From Alteromonas halophila (GTDB taxonomy: Bacteria > Pseudomonadota > Gammaproteobacteria > Enterobacterales > Alteromonadaceae), in NCBI RefSeq assembly GCF_014651815.1, contig NZ_BMXP01000008.1, positions 1 to 64,000 on the forward strand: a stretch of DNA of 64,000 bases, read 5' to 3'. Below, piece by piece: positions 51,642-60,630 of this stretch. Below the pieces are notes generated by a model. It was not told the origin of the DNA. It searched no databases and saw only the letters and a program-made list of their open reading frames with translations. The first letter of the stretch is position 1. Every line of letters starts with the position of its first letter. Position numbers and translations under genes: made by a program.

Positions 51642-53843
51642 ATGAAGAAAATCCTGTTACTCGGAGCTCTCATGCTGAATACAGCCAGTCAGGCAGAATC
51701 GCTCAATATAGAGCGTATTTTCTCCTCTCCCTCTCTTGATGGCAACGCCCCCCGCGAATTAAAAGTATCGCCGGACGGTGAGCGCGTTACCTTCCTGCGC
51801 GGTAAACAATCCGACTATGAGCAACTGGACTTGTGGGAATACCACATCGACAGTGGCAAAACCCGCATGTTATTTGACTCTGCAAGCTTGCTGACCGGTG
51901 AAGAAACGCTGTCAGACGAAGAAAAAGCGCGGCGTGAACGTATGCGTTTGTCAGGTTCGGGGATTGTCAGTTACCAGTGGTCTGACGACGGCGAGGCGCT
52001 ACTCTTTCCATTGGGCGGCGATGTCTATTATTTCCGGCTGGGGGATGACGACGCCAAGCGCCTGCTTAACACCGAAGCCTTTGAGACAGATATCAAGTTA
52101 TCGCCCAAAGGTAATTTCATCTCTTATATTCGCGAACAAAACCTGTACGTTAAAAACATCAAAACCGGTGAAGAACGTGCCATTACCACCGAAGGCGGCG
52201 GCAACATCAAGTTCGGCATGGCCGAGTTTGTCGCGCAGGAAGAGATGAGTCGCATGACAGGCTACTGGTGGGCACCTGATGAATCGCACATTGCCTTTAC
52301 CAAAGTGGACGAAACGCCGGTAGACAATATTACCCGTACCGAAATCTATGCCAACGACATTAAGCTTATCGAACAAAAGTACCCGAAGGCAGGAACAGAC
52401 AATGTCGAGATCACACTGGCCGTCCAGTCGCTGGACAGCGGTGAGCGTCAGTGGATTGATTTAGGTAAAGATAAAGACATCTACCTGGCCCGGGGTCAGT
52501 GGATGCCGGATAGCGAAACTTTTACCTATCAGTGGCAAAGCCGCAATCAGCAAACGCTGGAGCTGCGCGCGTATCACCTGGCGAGCAACAAACAATCAGT
52601 ATTGCTTCAGGAAGTCAGCCCAACCTGGGTGAACCTGCACGATGACCTGCATTTTTTGGCTGGGCGCGACCAGTTTATCTGGGCATCAGAACGTGACGGC
52701 TTTAAGCACCTTTATCTGTACAATAATGACGGCAAACTACTTCGTCAGTTAACATCAGGAAACTGGGTAGTCGATGCGCTGGAGGCCGTTGACAACGACG
52801 CCGCAACCCTTTACTTCTCCGGCCGTAAAGATACGCCGCTTGAAAGCCATTTGTACAGTGTCTCGCTGGATGGTGGCAACATTAATAAAGTGACAAGCCG
52901 CGACGGCTTTCACAACATTACCTTTAGCCGCGATGCATCAATCTACATTGATCGTTTCTCAACCGTGAACACCCCACCTCAGGTTAGCCTGCATCAGGCC
53001 AGTGGCAAGCAACTGACCTGGCTTGAGCAAAACGCCGTTGATGCCGATCATCCGCTGGCACCGTTTAAAGACAGCTGGACTCAGCCGGAGTTTGGTGAGC
53101 TTACCACCAAGGACGGAGCAACGCTCATGTACCGGTTATATAAGCCGGAGAACATGAAAAAGAAAAATCCGGTCATCGTTTATCTGTACGGCGGCCCCCA
53201 TGCACAGGTTGTGACCAACAGCTGGGGCGGCAACCGTGGCTTGCTGATGCAACACTGGGTGGATCAGGGCTATGTGGTATTTTCGCTGGATAACCGTGGT
53301 TCTAACTACCGTGGTAAAGCCTTTGAAGATCCTATCTACAAACAGATGGGCAGCATTGAGGTTGAAGACCAGGTCCGCGGCGTTGAATTTTTGCGCACCC
53401 TGCCCTACGTCGATGCCGACCGCATTGGTGTGCATGGCCACAGCTATGGTGGCTACATGACGCTAATGACCATGTTTAAAGCCGGCGATTACTTTCAGGC
53501 GGGTGTCGCGGGCGCACCGGTCACCGACTGGCGTTTATACGATACACATTATACCGAACGCTATATGGGCAACCCCAAAACCGATGACGCGGCTTACACC
53601 GCATCGTCTGTATTTCCCTATGCAAAAGATCTTAAAAACCCGCTGCTGATTTACCATGGCATGGCAGACGACAACGTGTTGTTTACCCACAGCACCATGT
53701 TATACAAGCACCTTCAGGATCTGGCGATTCCCTTTGAAACCATGGACTATCCAGGTAAAAAGCACAGTATCCGGGGTAAACAGACGGGTATTCACTTATA
53801 CCACACCATTACTAACTTCTTCGATAAACACCTGAAGCCGTAA
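51642..53843 (+). CDS. Dipeptidyl peptidase IV-type serine peptidase (S9 family)
   Basis: 733 aa with a signal peptide (1-18, SQA-E), so periplasmic. An N-terminal beta-propeller (about 40-470), including the substrate-anchoring double Glu in FVAQEEMSRMTGYWWAPD, is followed by an alpha/beta hydrolase domain (about 480-733). The catalytic serine is in GHSYGGYM, Asp in GMADDNVL and His in KKHSIRG. Cleaves X-Pro or similar dipeptides from peptide N termini; suits a heterotroph that uses proteins. Monocistronic, ended by a 13-bp stem. Confidence 0.94.
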   Translation: MKKILLLGALMLNTASQAESLNIERIFSSPSLDGNAPRELKVSPDGERVTFLRGKQSDYEQLDLWEYHIDSGKTRMLFDSASLLTGEETLSDEEKARRERMRLSGSGIVSYQWSDDGEALLFPLGGDVYYFRLGDDDAKRLLNTEAFETDIKLSPKGNFISYIREQNLYVKNIKTGEERAITTEGGGNIKFGMAEFVAQEEMSRMTGYWWAPDESHIAFTKVDETPVDNITRTEIYANDIKLIEQKYPKAGTDNVEITLAVQSLDSGERQWIDLGKDKDIYLARGQWMPDSETFTYQWQSRNQQTLELRAYHLASNKQSVLLQEVSPTWVNLHDDLHFLAGRDQFIWASERDGFKHLYLYNNDGKLLRQLTSGNWVVDALEAVDNDAATLYFSGRKDTPLESHLYSVSLDGGNINKVTSRDGFHNITFSRDASIYIDRFSTVNTPPQVSLHQASGKQLTWLEQNAVDADHPLAPFKDSWTQPEFGELTTKDGATLMYRLYKPENMKKKNPVIVYLYGGPHAQVVTNSWGGNRGLLMQHWVDQGYVVFSLDNRGSNYRGKAFEDPIYKQMGSIEVEDQVRGVEFLRTLPYVDADRIGVHGHSYGGYMTLMTMFKAGDYFQAGVAGAPVTDWRLYDTHYTERYMGNPKTDDAAYTASSVFPYAKDLKNPLLIYHGMADDNVLFTHSTMLYKHLQDLAIPFETMDYPGKKHSIRGKQTGIHLYHTITNFFDKHLKP

Positions 53844-53857
53844 CGTCTTCAGATAGC

Positions 53858-53890
53858 GTAAAAGGTGTAGTTTTTCGCTACACCTTTTAC
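53858..53890 (+). terminator. Terminator of the DPP IV gene
   Basis: GTAAAAGGTGTAG / CTACACCTTTTAC perfect 13-bp stem with a 7-nt loop, then TATTTCGTTTCC. The T-tract is weak but the stem is strong. Confidence 0.75.
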
Positions 53891-53996
53891 TATTTCGTTT
53901 CCCCCTGAATACTTTTATGTTACTCCTATTCCTCTGTCCCAGCCATTGAAAAAAATGGTAGTGTAGACAGATGGTTATTTGTGAATAGTGCTTAGT

Positions 53997-55010
53997 ATGC
54001 TGTCTTCTCCTACGTTTGCAGACGTGGCTGCGGCCCTTGAGCGTGTACGCTCATCGGTACAACGCACTCCGATCATGGAATCTGCTTTATTAAACACCTG
54101 GTTTGGTCACCGTATTCTGTTCAAGGCCGAATGCCTGCAAACCACCGGCGCCTTTAAACTGCGTGGCGCAACCAACTTCCTGGCCAGTCTGAAAGAACAG
54201 GACGCCTTGCCACAACAGGTTGTCGCGAACAGCTCAGGCAACCATGCACAGGCGGTGGCAAAAGCGGCTCAGGCATTTGGCATTCCTGCGACTATCTATG
54301 CCAGCGAATCTATCTCGCCAATAAAAGCGGCCGCAACAAAATCGTACGGGGCAGACCTTGTGCTGTTGCCTACCCGGGAAGAAGCCGATGCCGCTGTAGA
54401 GGAAGCGGCGAAGGAAGACGGTGTTGTCTGGATCCCACCCTATAATCACCCTTACATTATTGCCGGTCAGGGAACTGCAGCGCTGGAAGCGTTTGAGCAA
54501 ACGGGTCCGATCGATGCCGTGTTTGCACCCTGCGGGGGCGGCGGTCTGTTAAGCGGCACTTTGCTGGCAACCCGTGAAAAGATGCCGGAAGCCCGTGTTA
54601 TCGGCGCCGAGCCTCAGGCAGCCAATGATGCATCCCGTTCGCTGCAATGCGGGGAAATCGTGCGTCTGGACGGTCCGCCGGATACCCTTGCTGATGGCGC
54701 GGCCACCCCCTCCGTCGGCCCCTACACCTTTGAGTTTATTCAGCAACTGGATGATTTTTACGAAGTTGATGAACAGCAAATCTGTTACTGGACACAATGG
54801 CTGCATCATTTACTTAAACTGCATATCGAACCCACCTGCGCCATGACCATGGCCGCAGTGGCCGCCTGGGCGGTTAATACAGCGCCGGGACAAACCGCAC
54901 TGGTGATGCTCTCTGGCGGCAACATCAGTCAGTCTGCTATGCGTACCATCTGGGATGTCGATTATCTTAGCCAGCCCCCTATTATTGCTTCACAAGGAGT
55001 CAGCGAATGA
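53997..55010 (+). CDS. Threonine/serine dehydratase-type PLP enzyme
   Basis: 337 aa from the ATG at 53997 (a GTG at 53988 is also in frame); no clear ribosome-binding site. Fold-type II PLP enzyme: the lysine lies in TTGAFKLRGATN (K forms the Schiff base), SSGNHAQAVA binds the substrate carboxylate, CGGGGLLSG binds PLP phosphate. Such single-domain enzymes deaminate threonine or serine, or racemise serine; the exact activity is not clear. It overlaps the amidohydrolase by 4 bp, so the two form an operon. Confidence 0.9.
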   Translation: MLSSPTFADVAAALERVRSSVQRTPIMESALLNTWFGHRILFKAECLQTTGAFKLRGATNFLASLKEQDALPQQVVANSSGNHAQAVAKAAQAFGIPATIYASESISPIKAAATKSYGADLVLLPTREEADAAVEEAAKEDGVVWIPPYNHPYIIAGQGTAALEAFEQTGPIDAVFAPCGGGGLLSGTLLATREKMPEARVIGAEPQAANDASRSLQCGEIVRLDGPPDTLADGAATPSVGPYTFEFIQQLDDFYEVDEQQICYWTQWLHHLLKLHIEPTCAMTMAAVAAWAVNTAPGQTALVMLSGGNISQSAMRTIWDVDYLSQPPIIASQGVSE

Positions 55011-56674
55011 CCACACTTTCTGCAATGCCGTGCCGGGCACTGCTTGCCTCTCTGATACTGCTGCTGAATATAACTCAGGCAAGCGCCGCAACCACGCTGG
55101 TAAATAATGTGAACGGCTATACCTTCAATGACGAGGGAAGCCTTATTCAATTTACTTCGCTGGTCATTGATGAAGGCAAAGTCGCCACACTGAATACGGA
55201 CAAGAGCGCTGACGCCTTTGACCACGTCATTGATGGCAAAGGCAAAACCATGTTGCCCGGCTTAATCGATGCTCACGGCCATCTGATGGGGCTGGGAGCT
55301 AACTTGCTGGAAGTTGATTTACGGGAAGCAGACAGCGCCAGCGATGCGGTTGAGCGCGTTGCGGCCTATGCTATGGGCAACACAGATCAGCCATGGCTGA
55401 TTGGCCGCGGCTGGAATCAGGAACTATGGCCAGATCGTGCATTCCCGACGGCCAGTCAGATTGACAGCAAACTCAGCGCTCGCCCGGTATGGCTGGTACG
55501 TGTTGATGGTCATGCGGGCTGGGCCAATAGCAAGGCGCTGGCCATGGCAGGGGTAACGGCAGAGACTCCCGATCCGGAAGGCGGACAAATCATGCGCGAT
55601 GCCAGCGGTAAACCGACCGGGGTACTGATTGATAACGCCATGGCACTGGTAGAATCACAATTGCCCGAAGAAACCCGTGAGCAGCTCAGCGCACGGCTTA
55701 ACGCAGCGGGTGCGCACCTTTTGTCAGAAGGCATTACTGGTATGCATGACGCCGGCATCAGCCACCGCGTTTATGACTTTTATCTGGCACAGACGCTGAA
55801 CCAGCGCATGCCCGTGCGGGTTTATGCCATGCTCGCAGCTACCGATCCAAAGCTTAGTATGATGCTGGATAACGGGATCATCACCTCGCCTGACGACTTT
55901 TTGCATATCCGCTCGGTAAAAGCCTACGGTGACGGTGCCCTGGGTAGCCGTGGCGCTGCACTGCTTGAGGCATACTCAGATGCGCCGCATCAGCATGGAC
56001 TGCTGCTGACACAACCGGATGATATGGACAGCCTGTTTACCAAAGTATTAGGCGCTGGTTTTCAGCTTAACTACCATGCCATCGGGGACAAAGCTAACCG
56101 TCTGGCGCTGGATGCCTTTGCCCGCGTGTTCGGTGAAAGCGGAGGGCGTGACCTGCGCAACCGCATTGAACACGCCCAAGTGGTCGCGCCCAGTGACTTA
56201 CCACGCTTTGCTGAACTTGAGGTGCTGCCATCGATGCAGCCGACCCACGCCACCAGTGATATGAACATGGCAGAGGACCGCATTGGTGAAGATCGCATGA
56301 AAGGCGCCTACGCCTGGCAGACCCTGCTTGAGTCAGGGATTGCCGTGCCACTGGGCTCGGATTTTCCGGTTGAACTGGCAAACCCGTTTTACGGTATTCA
56401 CGCAGCCGTCACCCGGCAGGATCGCAACAACAATCCGGTGGATGGGTGGTACGCACATGAAGCGCTGACTACCGAACAGGCGCTAAAGGGGTTTACCCTG
56501 GATGCTGCGTACGCCGCGCATATGGAGGACAAGGTAGGCACCCTTACCCCCGGAAAGTGGGCCGACTTTATCCTTATTGATCGCGATATTTTTACTATCG
56601 AACCGCAGGACTTGTGGAAAACCCAGGTACTGGCCACCTATGTCGCCGGGGAAAGTCAGTACCAGGCAGACTAA
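55007..56674 (+). CDS. Secreted amidohydrolase (YtcJ-like, amidohydrolase_3)
   Basis: 555 aa with a signal peptide (about 1-28, ASA-A), so periplasmic. A composite beta-domain and TIM barrel with metal-binding GLIDAHGHL, HAGWANSKAL, carboxylated-lysine candidate SVKAYGDGALGSRGA, YHAIGDKANRLALDAF, IEHAQ and the late Asp of GSDFPVE. Enzymes of this group (YtcJ, NfdA) hydrolyse N-acyl or N-formyl compounds. It is co-transcribed with the dehydratase gene and was followed by a permease gene, now decayed; an amino acid derivative substrate is inferred. Confidence 0.9.
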   Translation: MTTLSAMPCRALLASLILLLNITQASAATTLVNNVNGYTFNDEGSLIQFTSLVIDEGKVATLNTDKSADAFDHVIDGKGKTMLPGLIDAHGHLMGLGANLLEVDLREADSASDAVERVAAYAMGNTDQPWLIGRGWNQELWPDRAFPTASQIDSKLSARPVWLVRVDGHAGWANSKALAMAGVTAETPDPEGGQIMRDASGKPTGVLIDNAMALVESQLPEETREQLSARLNAAGAHLLSEGITGMHDAGISHRVYDFYLAQTLNQRMPVRVYAMLAATDPKLSMMLDNGIITSPDDFLHIRSVKAYGDGALGSRGAALLEAYSDAPHQHGLLLTQPDDMDSLFTKVLGAGFQLNYHAIGDKANRLALDAFARVFGESGGRDLRNRIEHAQVVAPSDLPRFAELEVLPSMQPTHATSDMNMAEDRIGEDRMKGAYAWQTLLESGIAVPLGSDFPVELANPFYGIHAAVTRQDRNNNPVDGWYAHEALTTEQALKGFTLDAAYAAHMEDKVGTLTPGKWADFILIDRDIFTIEPQDLWKTQVLATYVAGESQYQAD

Positions 56675-56677
56675 TCC

Positions 56678-56845
56678 ATGACGTCACTCACCCGCGGGAT
56701 TGGTTTTGCAGCGGCCTCGTTTTTGGTTTTAGACGGGCTGATTGGTGCAGGCATATTTGCGCTGCCCACCCGTATGGCTGAAACGCTGGAGCCCGCCAGC
56801 CCTGGCTATTTCTGTTGCTTTGGGTTCTTAAGCTGTATGCACCGT
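56678..56845 (+). pseudogene. Remnant of an APC-family amino acid permease
   Basis: Starts 3 bp after the amidohydrolase stop. The first about 35 codons (MTSLTRGIGFAAASFLVLDG, then LIGAGIFALPTRMAE) match TM1 of APC permeases, with the GAGIFALP motif. The frame then shifts: the expected SPWLFLL continuation is visible one frame over at about 56800-56825. The sequence runs into a terminator at 56846, so only about 10% of a normal permease remains. A frameshift and large 3' deletion explain it. Confidence 0.75.
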
Positions 56846-56872
56846 AAAACGGCAGCCTGAGGCTGCCGTTTT
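56846..56872. terminator. Bidirectional intrinsic terminator
   Basis: AAAACGGCAGCC-tga-GGCTGCCGTTTT, a perfect 12-bp inverted repeat with T-tracts on both strands, between the permease remnant and the convergent MBL-fold gene. Confidence 0.92.
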
Positions 56873-56875
56873 CTG

Positions 56876-57727
56876 TCACGCTTCAGGGTAGAGCGTTTTA
56901 ATCCAGCGCTCTTCGCTGATGAACTGCCACCCCCAGGACGCCCACTCTTCGCCCAGACCTGCCTCAATAATCTCCGCCTCCGACATGCCATCCGCTTTGT
57001 GTTTCTTAACAATATCAAAGGTGGCTTTGATCATGCTCAGGAACGTTTCATAAGCGGCTTTGTCGGCCAGAGGTCCGTGACCCGGAATGATGACCGTATC
57101 ATTGTCTGCTTTGCCCAGTAGCGTTTCTACCGACTGTATATAGCCAGTCACGCTGCCGCCCGCTTTAGTATCAATGTAAGGGAATCGCTCATTGAAAAAC
57201 AAATCGCCGGTATGCAGCACATCCGGCTCCTCGAACCATACGGCGCTGTCGCCATCAGTGTGACCTTCCGGTAAGTGCATAACGTGAATTGTTTCATTAT
57301 TAAAGTGCAGCTTAATGCCATCTTTGTAGGTTACGACCGGTAATGCTGATTCACTGACTTTTTCATCGCCGGCAAGACGGATCCGAACATTTTCGTGGGC
57401 AAAAATTGTGGCGCCTTTGTGTTCATGAAAAAACGCATTCGAGCCTGTGTGATCGCCGTGATAATGGGTGTTGATTATATACTTAGGCTTATCACTGCCC
57501 AGTTCGCCAAGCGCTTCGGCAATGCGCTCCGCCAGCGGTTCATACTGGTCATCGATGATCAAAATCCCGTCGTCACCGGCAGACACGCCAATATTGCCGC
57601 CCGAACCCTGCAACATATGCACCGACCCTTTCAGTGGCGTATCTGTGATGGTGACATCTGCAAATCGGTCCTGCGCTAGTACGACAAAGGACAGCGAGGT
57701 CAGTAACATTAAGGTTATCAGTTTCAT
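56876..57727 (-). CDS. Secreted metallo-beta-lactamase-fold hydrolase
   Basis: 283 aa. Signal peptide (1-18, VLA-Q). The binuclear zinc motif THYHGDHTGS (HxHxDH) is at about residue 85-95; further ligands are in PEGHTDGDS, HTGDLFF and IPGHGP. It is of the SoxH/quinoprotein-relay MBL-like type rather than a clear antibiotic-hydrolysing lactamase. The substrate is not known. The stop lies 4 bp from the shared terminator. Confidence 0.88.
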   Translation of the reverse strand: MKLITLMLLTSLSFVVLAQDRFADVTITDTPLKGSVHMLQGSGGNIGVSAGDDGILIIDDQYEPLAERIAEALGELGSDKPKYIINTHYHGDHTGSNAFFHEHKGATIFAHENVRIRLAGDEKVSESALPVVTYKDGIKLHFNNETIHVMHLPEGHTDGDSAVWFEEPDVLHTGDLFFNERFPYIDTKAGGSVTGYIQSVETLLGKADNDTVIIPGHGPLADKAAYETFLSMIKATFDIVKKHKADGMSEAEIIEAGLGEEWASWGWQFISEERWIKTLYPEA

Positions 57728-57830
57728 AAGTATTCGGATCCCAGGATAAACGCAGTTGCTACAACTATATGAGGCTACGGAAAAGATAGATCATTTACCG
57801 TATCCCGGCCACCTCTGTTGCTGGCAATAC

Positions 57831-58073
57831 TTATTCGTTGTCTTCCGGAGTCGGACCGGTGTAGCGAAACCGGGGAACAGGCTGCCCTTCAACATCCACG
57901 GTTTCCATAAACATGGTCAGCGGCCGAACCCATAATGCCCGCGCGCCATAGCACGGACGGTATACCACCAGCTTGCTCTCGTCCTCAGAATGCGTCGCCA
58001 CATCCAGCACATCGTAGTAGTTGCCTTTATAGTGCTGGTAGCGACCGGGCTTAGGTAACTTAGGTGTTGTCAT
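57831..58073 (-). CDS. DUF1653 family protein
   Basis: 80 aa from the ATG at 58073; a second ATG one codon earlier is possible, and a GGAG is 7 bases upstream. The core [30 protein letters not shown], with [12 protein letters not shown], is the DUF1653 domain, a small beta-barrel of unknown role. It overlaps the end of dinB by 14 bp, so it is translated from the same mRNA and presumably induced with the SOS response. Confidence 0.88.
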   Translation of the reverse strand: MTTPKLPKPGRYQHYKGNYYDVLDVATHSEDESKLVVYRPCYGARALWVRPLTMFMETVDVEGQPVPRFRYTGPTPEDNE

Positions 58074-59145
58074 CATAGATCTCCAATGGCAGGACAAGTT
58101 GTTCATTTTGGGCCGATTCCGCCAGGCCGACGTGCAGTCCCAGCAGCCGGATCCCGCGGCCATTGGCGCGGGCATACGCCTCCTCAAGTAGCGTATAGAA
58201 ATAGGCTTTATCTAAACTGGGCTGCCGGTGCTCGACGGTGGTAAGCTGGAAATCCTGAAATTTCAGCTTCACACCCTGGGTGCGGATATGCACAGGCTTG
58301 CCGGTTTTATCGCGATGACGGTCGACTCGCTCCGCCATTTTCTCAAGTAATGTCGGCAAAAACGCCTGACACTCTTCAAGGCTGTGAATGTCTTCAGTCA
58401 GTGTCCGCTCTACCCCAATTGACTTACGTTCACGGCTGACATTCAGTTCGCGCTCATCAATCCCATGGGCACGCTCCCAGAGTACCCGGCCAAATTTACC
58501 AAACTCGCGCTGAATGCGTTCAAACGGGTAACCTCTTACATCGTTGCAGGTTGCCAGCCCCATGCGCTGCAGCTTTTGCATGGTGACATTGCCTACCCCG
58601 GGAATTTTTTTAAGGGGCATCTCGCGGACAAACGCATCCAGCTTGTCAGGCGAAATGACACAAATGCCATCAGGCTTGTTTTCGTCACTGGCAACTTTAG
58701 CCACAAATTTACAGGGCGCCACGCCTGCCGAGGCCGTCAGACCCAGCTCTGCAGAAATACGACGGCGAATATCTTCGGCAATCAGCGTTGCGCTGCCACC
58801 AAACAGTTGCGTGTCAGTCACGTCCAGATACGCCTCATCCAGCGATAGCGGTTCGATCAAGTCTGTATAATCTGAAAATATCGCACGGATCCGCTGCGAT
58901 TCGCGCACATACAGATCCATGCGGCCGCGAATCAGTTTCAGATCGGGGCACAAACGCATGGCGTAGGCGGTTGCCATGGCTGAACGCACGCCATACTTTC
59001 TGGCAGGGTAATTACAGGTCGAAATCACACCGCGGCGGTCACTGCTGCCACCAATGGCGATAGGAATATCCCGCAATGAGGGATCATCCCGCATCTCCAC
59101 TGCGGCGTAAAAGCAGTCCATGTCGATATGGATGATTTTACGCAA
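58060..59145 (-). CDS. dinB: DNA polymerase IV
   Basis: 361 aa Y-family translesion polymerase. [24 protein letters not shown] carries the first catalytic Asp; [10 protein letters not shown] carries the catalytic Asp/Glu pair; [20 protein letters not shown] and [12 protein letters not shown] are conserved. The C terminus ends in [13 protein letters not shown], including a likely beta-clamp-binding motif (QLVLPL). The start is a TTG preceded by GGAG. A perfect LexA box is 22 bp upstream (59167-59182). Confidence 0.97.
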   Translation of the reverse strand: MRKIIHIDMDCFYAAVEMRDDPSLRDIPIAIGGSSDRRGVISTCNYPARKYGVRSAMATAYAMRLCPDLKLIRGRMDLYVRESQRIRAIFSDYTDLIEPLSLDEAYLDVTDTQLFGGSATLIAEDIRRRISAELGLTASAGVAPCKFVAKVASDENKPDGICVISPDKLDAFVREMPLKKIPGVGNVTMQKLQRMGLATCNDVRGYPFERIQREFGKFGRVLWERAHGIDERELNVSRERKSIGVERTLTEDIHSLEECQAFLPTLLEKMAERVDRHRDKTGKPVHIRTQGVKLKFQDFQLTTVEHRQPSLDKAYFYTLLEEAYARANGRGIRLLGLHVGLAESAQNEQLVLPLEIYDDNT

Positions 59146-59166
59146 GCTGTAACTCCACCAAAAACA

Positions 59167-59182
59167 CTGTTCGAACGTACAG
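59167..59182 (-). promoter_or_regulatory. LexA (SOS) box of dinB
   Basis: CTGTTCGAACGTACAG on the plus strand fits CTG-N10-CAG and the extended CTGT-N8-ACAG exactly. It is 22 bp upstream of the dinB start, beside a possible -10 (TATGAT on the minus strand). Confidence 0.92.
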
Positions 59183-59227
59183 TATCATAATTTCTTTAAA
59201 TCGCGCAGCCCTTCGTGTCAAAAGAGA

Positions 59228-59254
59228 AAGGGCGCCACGGTGTGACGCCCTTTG
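59228..59254. terminator. Hairpin between nqrM and dinB
   Basis: AAAGGGCG / CGCCCTTT 8-bp stem with an 11-nt loop. On the minus strand it follows nqrM and is followed by CTCTTTTG, so it is the probable end of the apbE-nqrM transcript. Confidence 0.65.
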
Positions 59255-59297
59255 TTTGTCAGATTAGCTTTTTTCCACTCCGTGGCTGGAGCAGGGG

Positions 59298-59531
59298 TTA
59301 GAGGATCTGATTCTCTTGCCACTCTTTAAGCTTCTTATCCCGAGCTTGCTGCTTTTCCTGCCGGGCTTTTTTACGGTCACAGGGTTCAGGGCAGTCACAG
59401 GCTTTTTCAATACCCAGTGCCCCCAGGCCACCGCAACTACCGGCTATGGACTTGCGTTGCAATATGTAACCAATACCCATGGCCACTACCATGACCAGAA
59501 AGAAACCAAACGCAAGAATAAATGTGGACAT
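59298..59531 (-). CDS. nqrM: Na+-NQR maturation protein NqrM
   Basis: 77 aa from the ATG at 59531, preceded by GAGGGGGA. One membrane helix (about 3-23) and a cytoplasmic domain with four cysteines (SCGGLG and CDCPEPC) that could bind Fe. NqrM (formerly DUF539) is needed for assembly of the Fe centre between NqrD and NqrE. It lies just after apbE, as in Vibrio. Confidence 0.94.
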   Translation of the reverse strand: MSTFILAFGFFLVMVVAMGIGYILQRKSIAGSCGGLGALGIEKACDCPEPCDRKKARQEKQQARDKKLKEWQENQIL

Positions 59532-59541
59532 TACATCCCCC

Positions 59542-60567
59542 TCAGTTATGAACATCAACGATGTTTTCAAACTCTGAAGAGGCAAACTCTTCAAAGCCAT
59601 CATCTGTTTTACGAATTAAAAACACAGCCAGATTTTGTTCTCTGGCAATGGACTTCGCCGATTCCCAGCCCATCACGTTGAACGCGGTAGCCAGACCGTC
59701 GGCAGTCATCGAAGACGGGTGCACAACCGTTACCGACACCAGATTGTGCCTGAGCGGCCTGCCGGTGCGCGGATCGATAAGGTGCGAGTAGCGCACGCCA
59801 TCGTCTTCATAGTAGTTACGGTAATCCCCTGACGTGGCAATCGCGTTCTCTCCTATTGAGACAACTTTTTGTACCGCACGTTCCGTGGTCACCGGTTTCT
59901 CAATGGCAATAAGCCACTCATCGCCATTACCACGGTGTCCTTTCACCCGCATTTCACCGCCAATCTCAATGAGGTAGTTTTCTATGTTGTAACGTTCCAG
60001 CATCTCTGCAATTTGATCAACCCCATAGCCCTTAGCAATGGTAGACAAATCTACATAGACCATGGGATGTGACTTTTGCAGTCCATTGTCAGTCACAGAC
60101 AATTTATCTAGGCCAACGTAGTCCCGTACTTCCTCTATATCGGCGTCTGACGGGATCTTTTCCGGTCGTTTGGTTGGGCCAAAGCCCCACAGGTTGACCA
60201 GCGGTCCGACCGTTACATCCAGTACACCCTGACTTAGCTTACCCAGTCGAATGGCCTCCTCGACGACAACCAGGGTCTCGTCCGACACCGCAAATGAATC
60301 GGTATAGCGATACTGGTTGAACCGGGACAACTCTGACGTCGTGTCATAGGTCGACATTAACTTGTTGATTTCGGCCAGACGCTTATCTACTTTTTTCTGA
60401 AGTCCCTCATCTGTCAGGTCTTCTTGTGCCACATACTTTATATTGTACGTGGTGCCCATGGTGTCACCATAAAGGTGTACCACCGGGGATTCTTTGTCGC
60501 TGCATCCGGCTGCGACAAACATGACACACAGGCCAATTAACAATAGTCGGCGAACAATATGACTCAT
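59542..60567 (-). CDS. apbE: FAD:protein FMN transferase (lipoprotein)
   Basis: 341 aa. Lipobox VAAGCS gives an inner or outer membrane-tethered periplasmic protein. Covalently attaches FMN through phosphoester bonds to threonines of NqrB and NqrC. Conserved: GTTYNIKY, MSTYDTTSELSRFN, DVTVGPLVNLWGFGP, DLSTIAKGYGVDQIAE, GGEMRVKG, SHLIDPRTGRPL, TADGLATAFNVMG. It follows nqrF after a terminator and precedes nqrM. Confidence 0.96.
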   Translation of the reverse strand: MSHIVRRLLLIGLCVMFVAAGCSDKESPVVHLYGDTMGTTYNIKYVAQEDLTDEGLQKKVDKRLAEINKLMSTYDTTSELSRFNQYRYTDSFAVSDETLVVVEEAIRLGKLSQGVLDVTVGPLVNLWGFGPTKRPEKIPSDADIEEVRDYVGLDKLSVTDNGLQKSHPMVYVDLSTIAKGYGVDQIAEMLERYNIENYLIEIGGEMRVKGHRGNGDEWLIAIEKPVTTERAVQKVVSIGENAIATSGDYRNYYEDDGVRYSHLIDPRTGRPLRHNLVSVTVVHPSSMTADGLATAFNVMGWESAKSIAREQNLAVFLIRKTDDGFEEFASSEFENIVDVHN

Positions 60568-60585
60568 CTCATTCCTCTCGGGTAC

Positions 60586-60610
60586 AAAAAAAGGGGGCCT
60601 TGGCCCCCTT
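60586..60610 (-). terminator. Terminator after the nqr operon
   Basis: Minus-strand AAGGGGGCC-aa-GGCCCCCTT stem followed by seven T, 20 nt after the nqrF stop and before apbE. Partial read-through into apbE-nqrM is possible. Confidence 0.9.
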
Positions 60611-60630
60611 CCTATTATATCTGCTATAGA

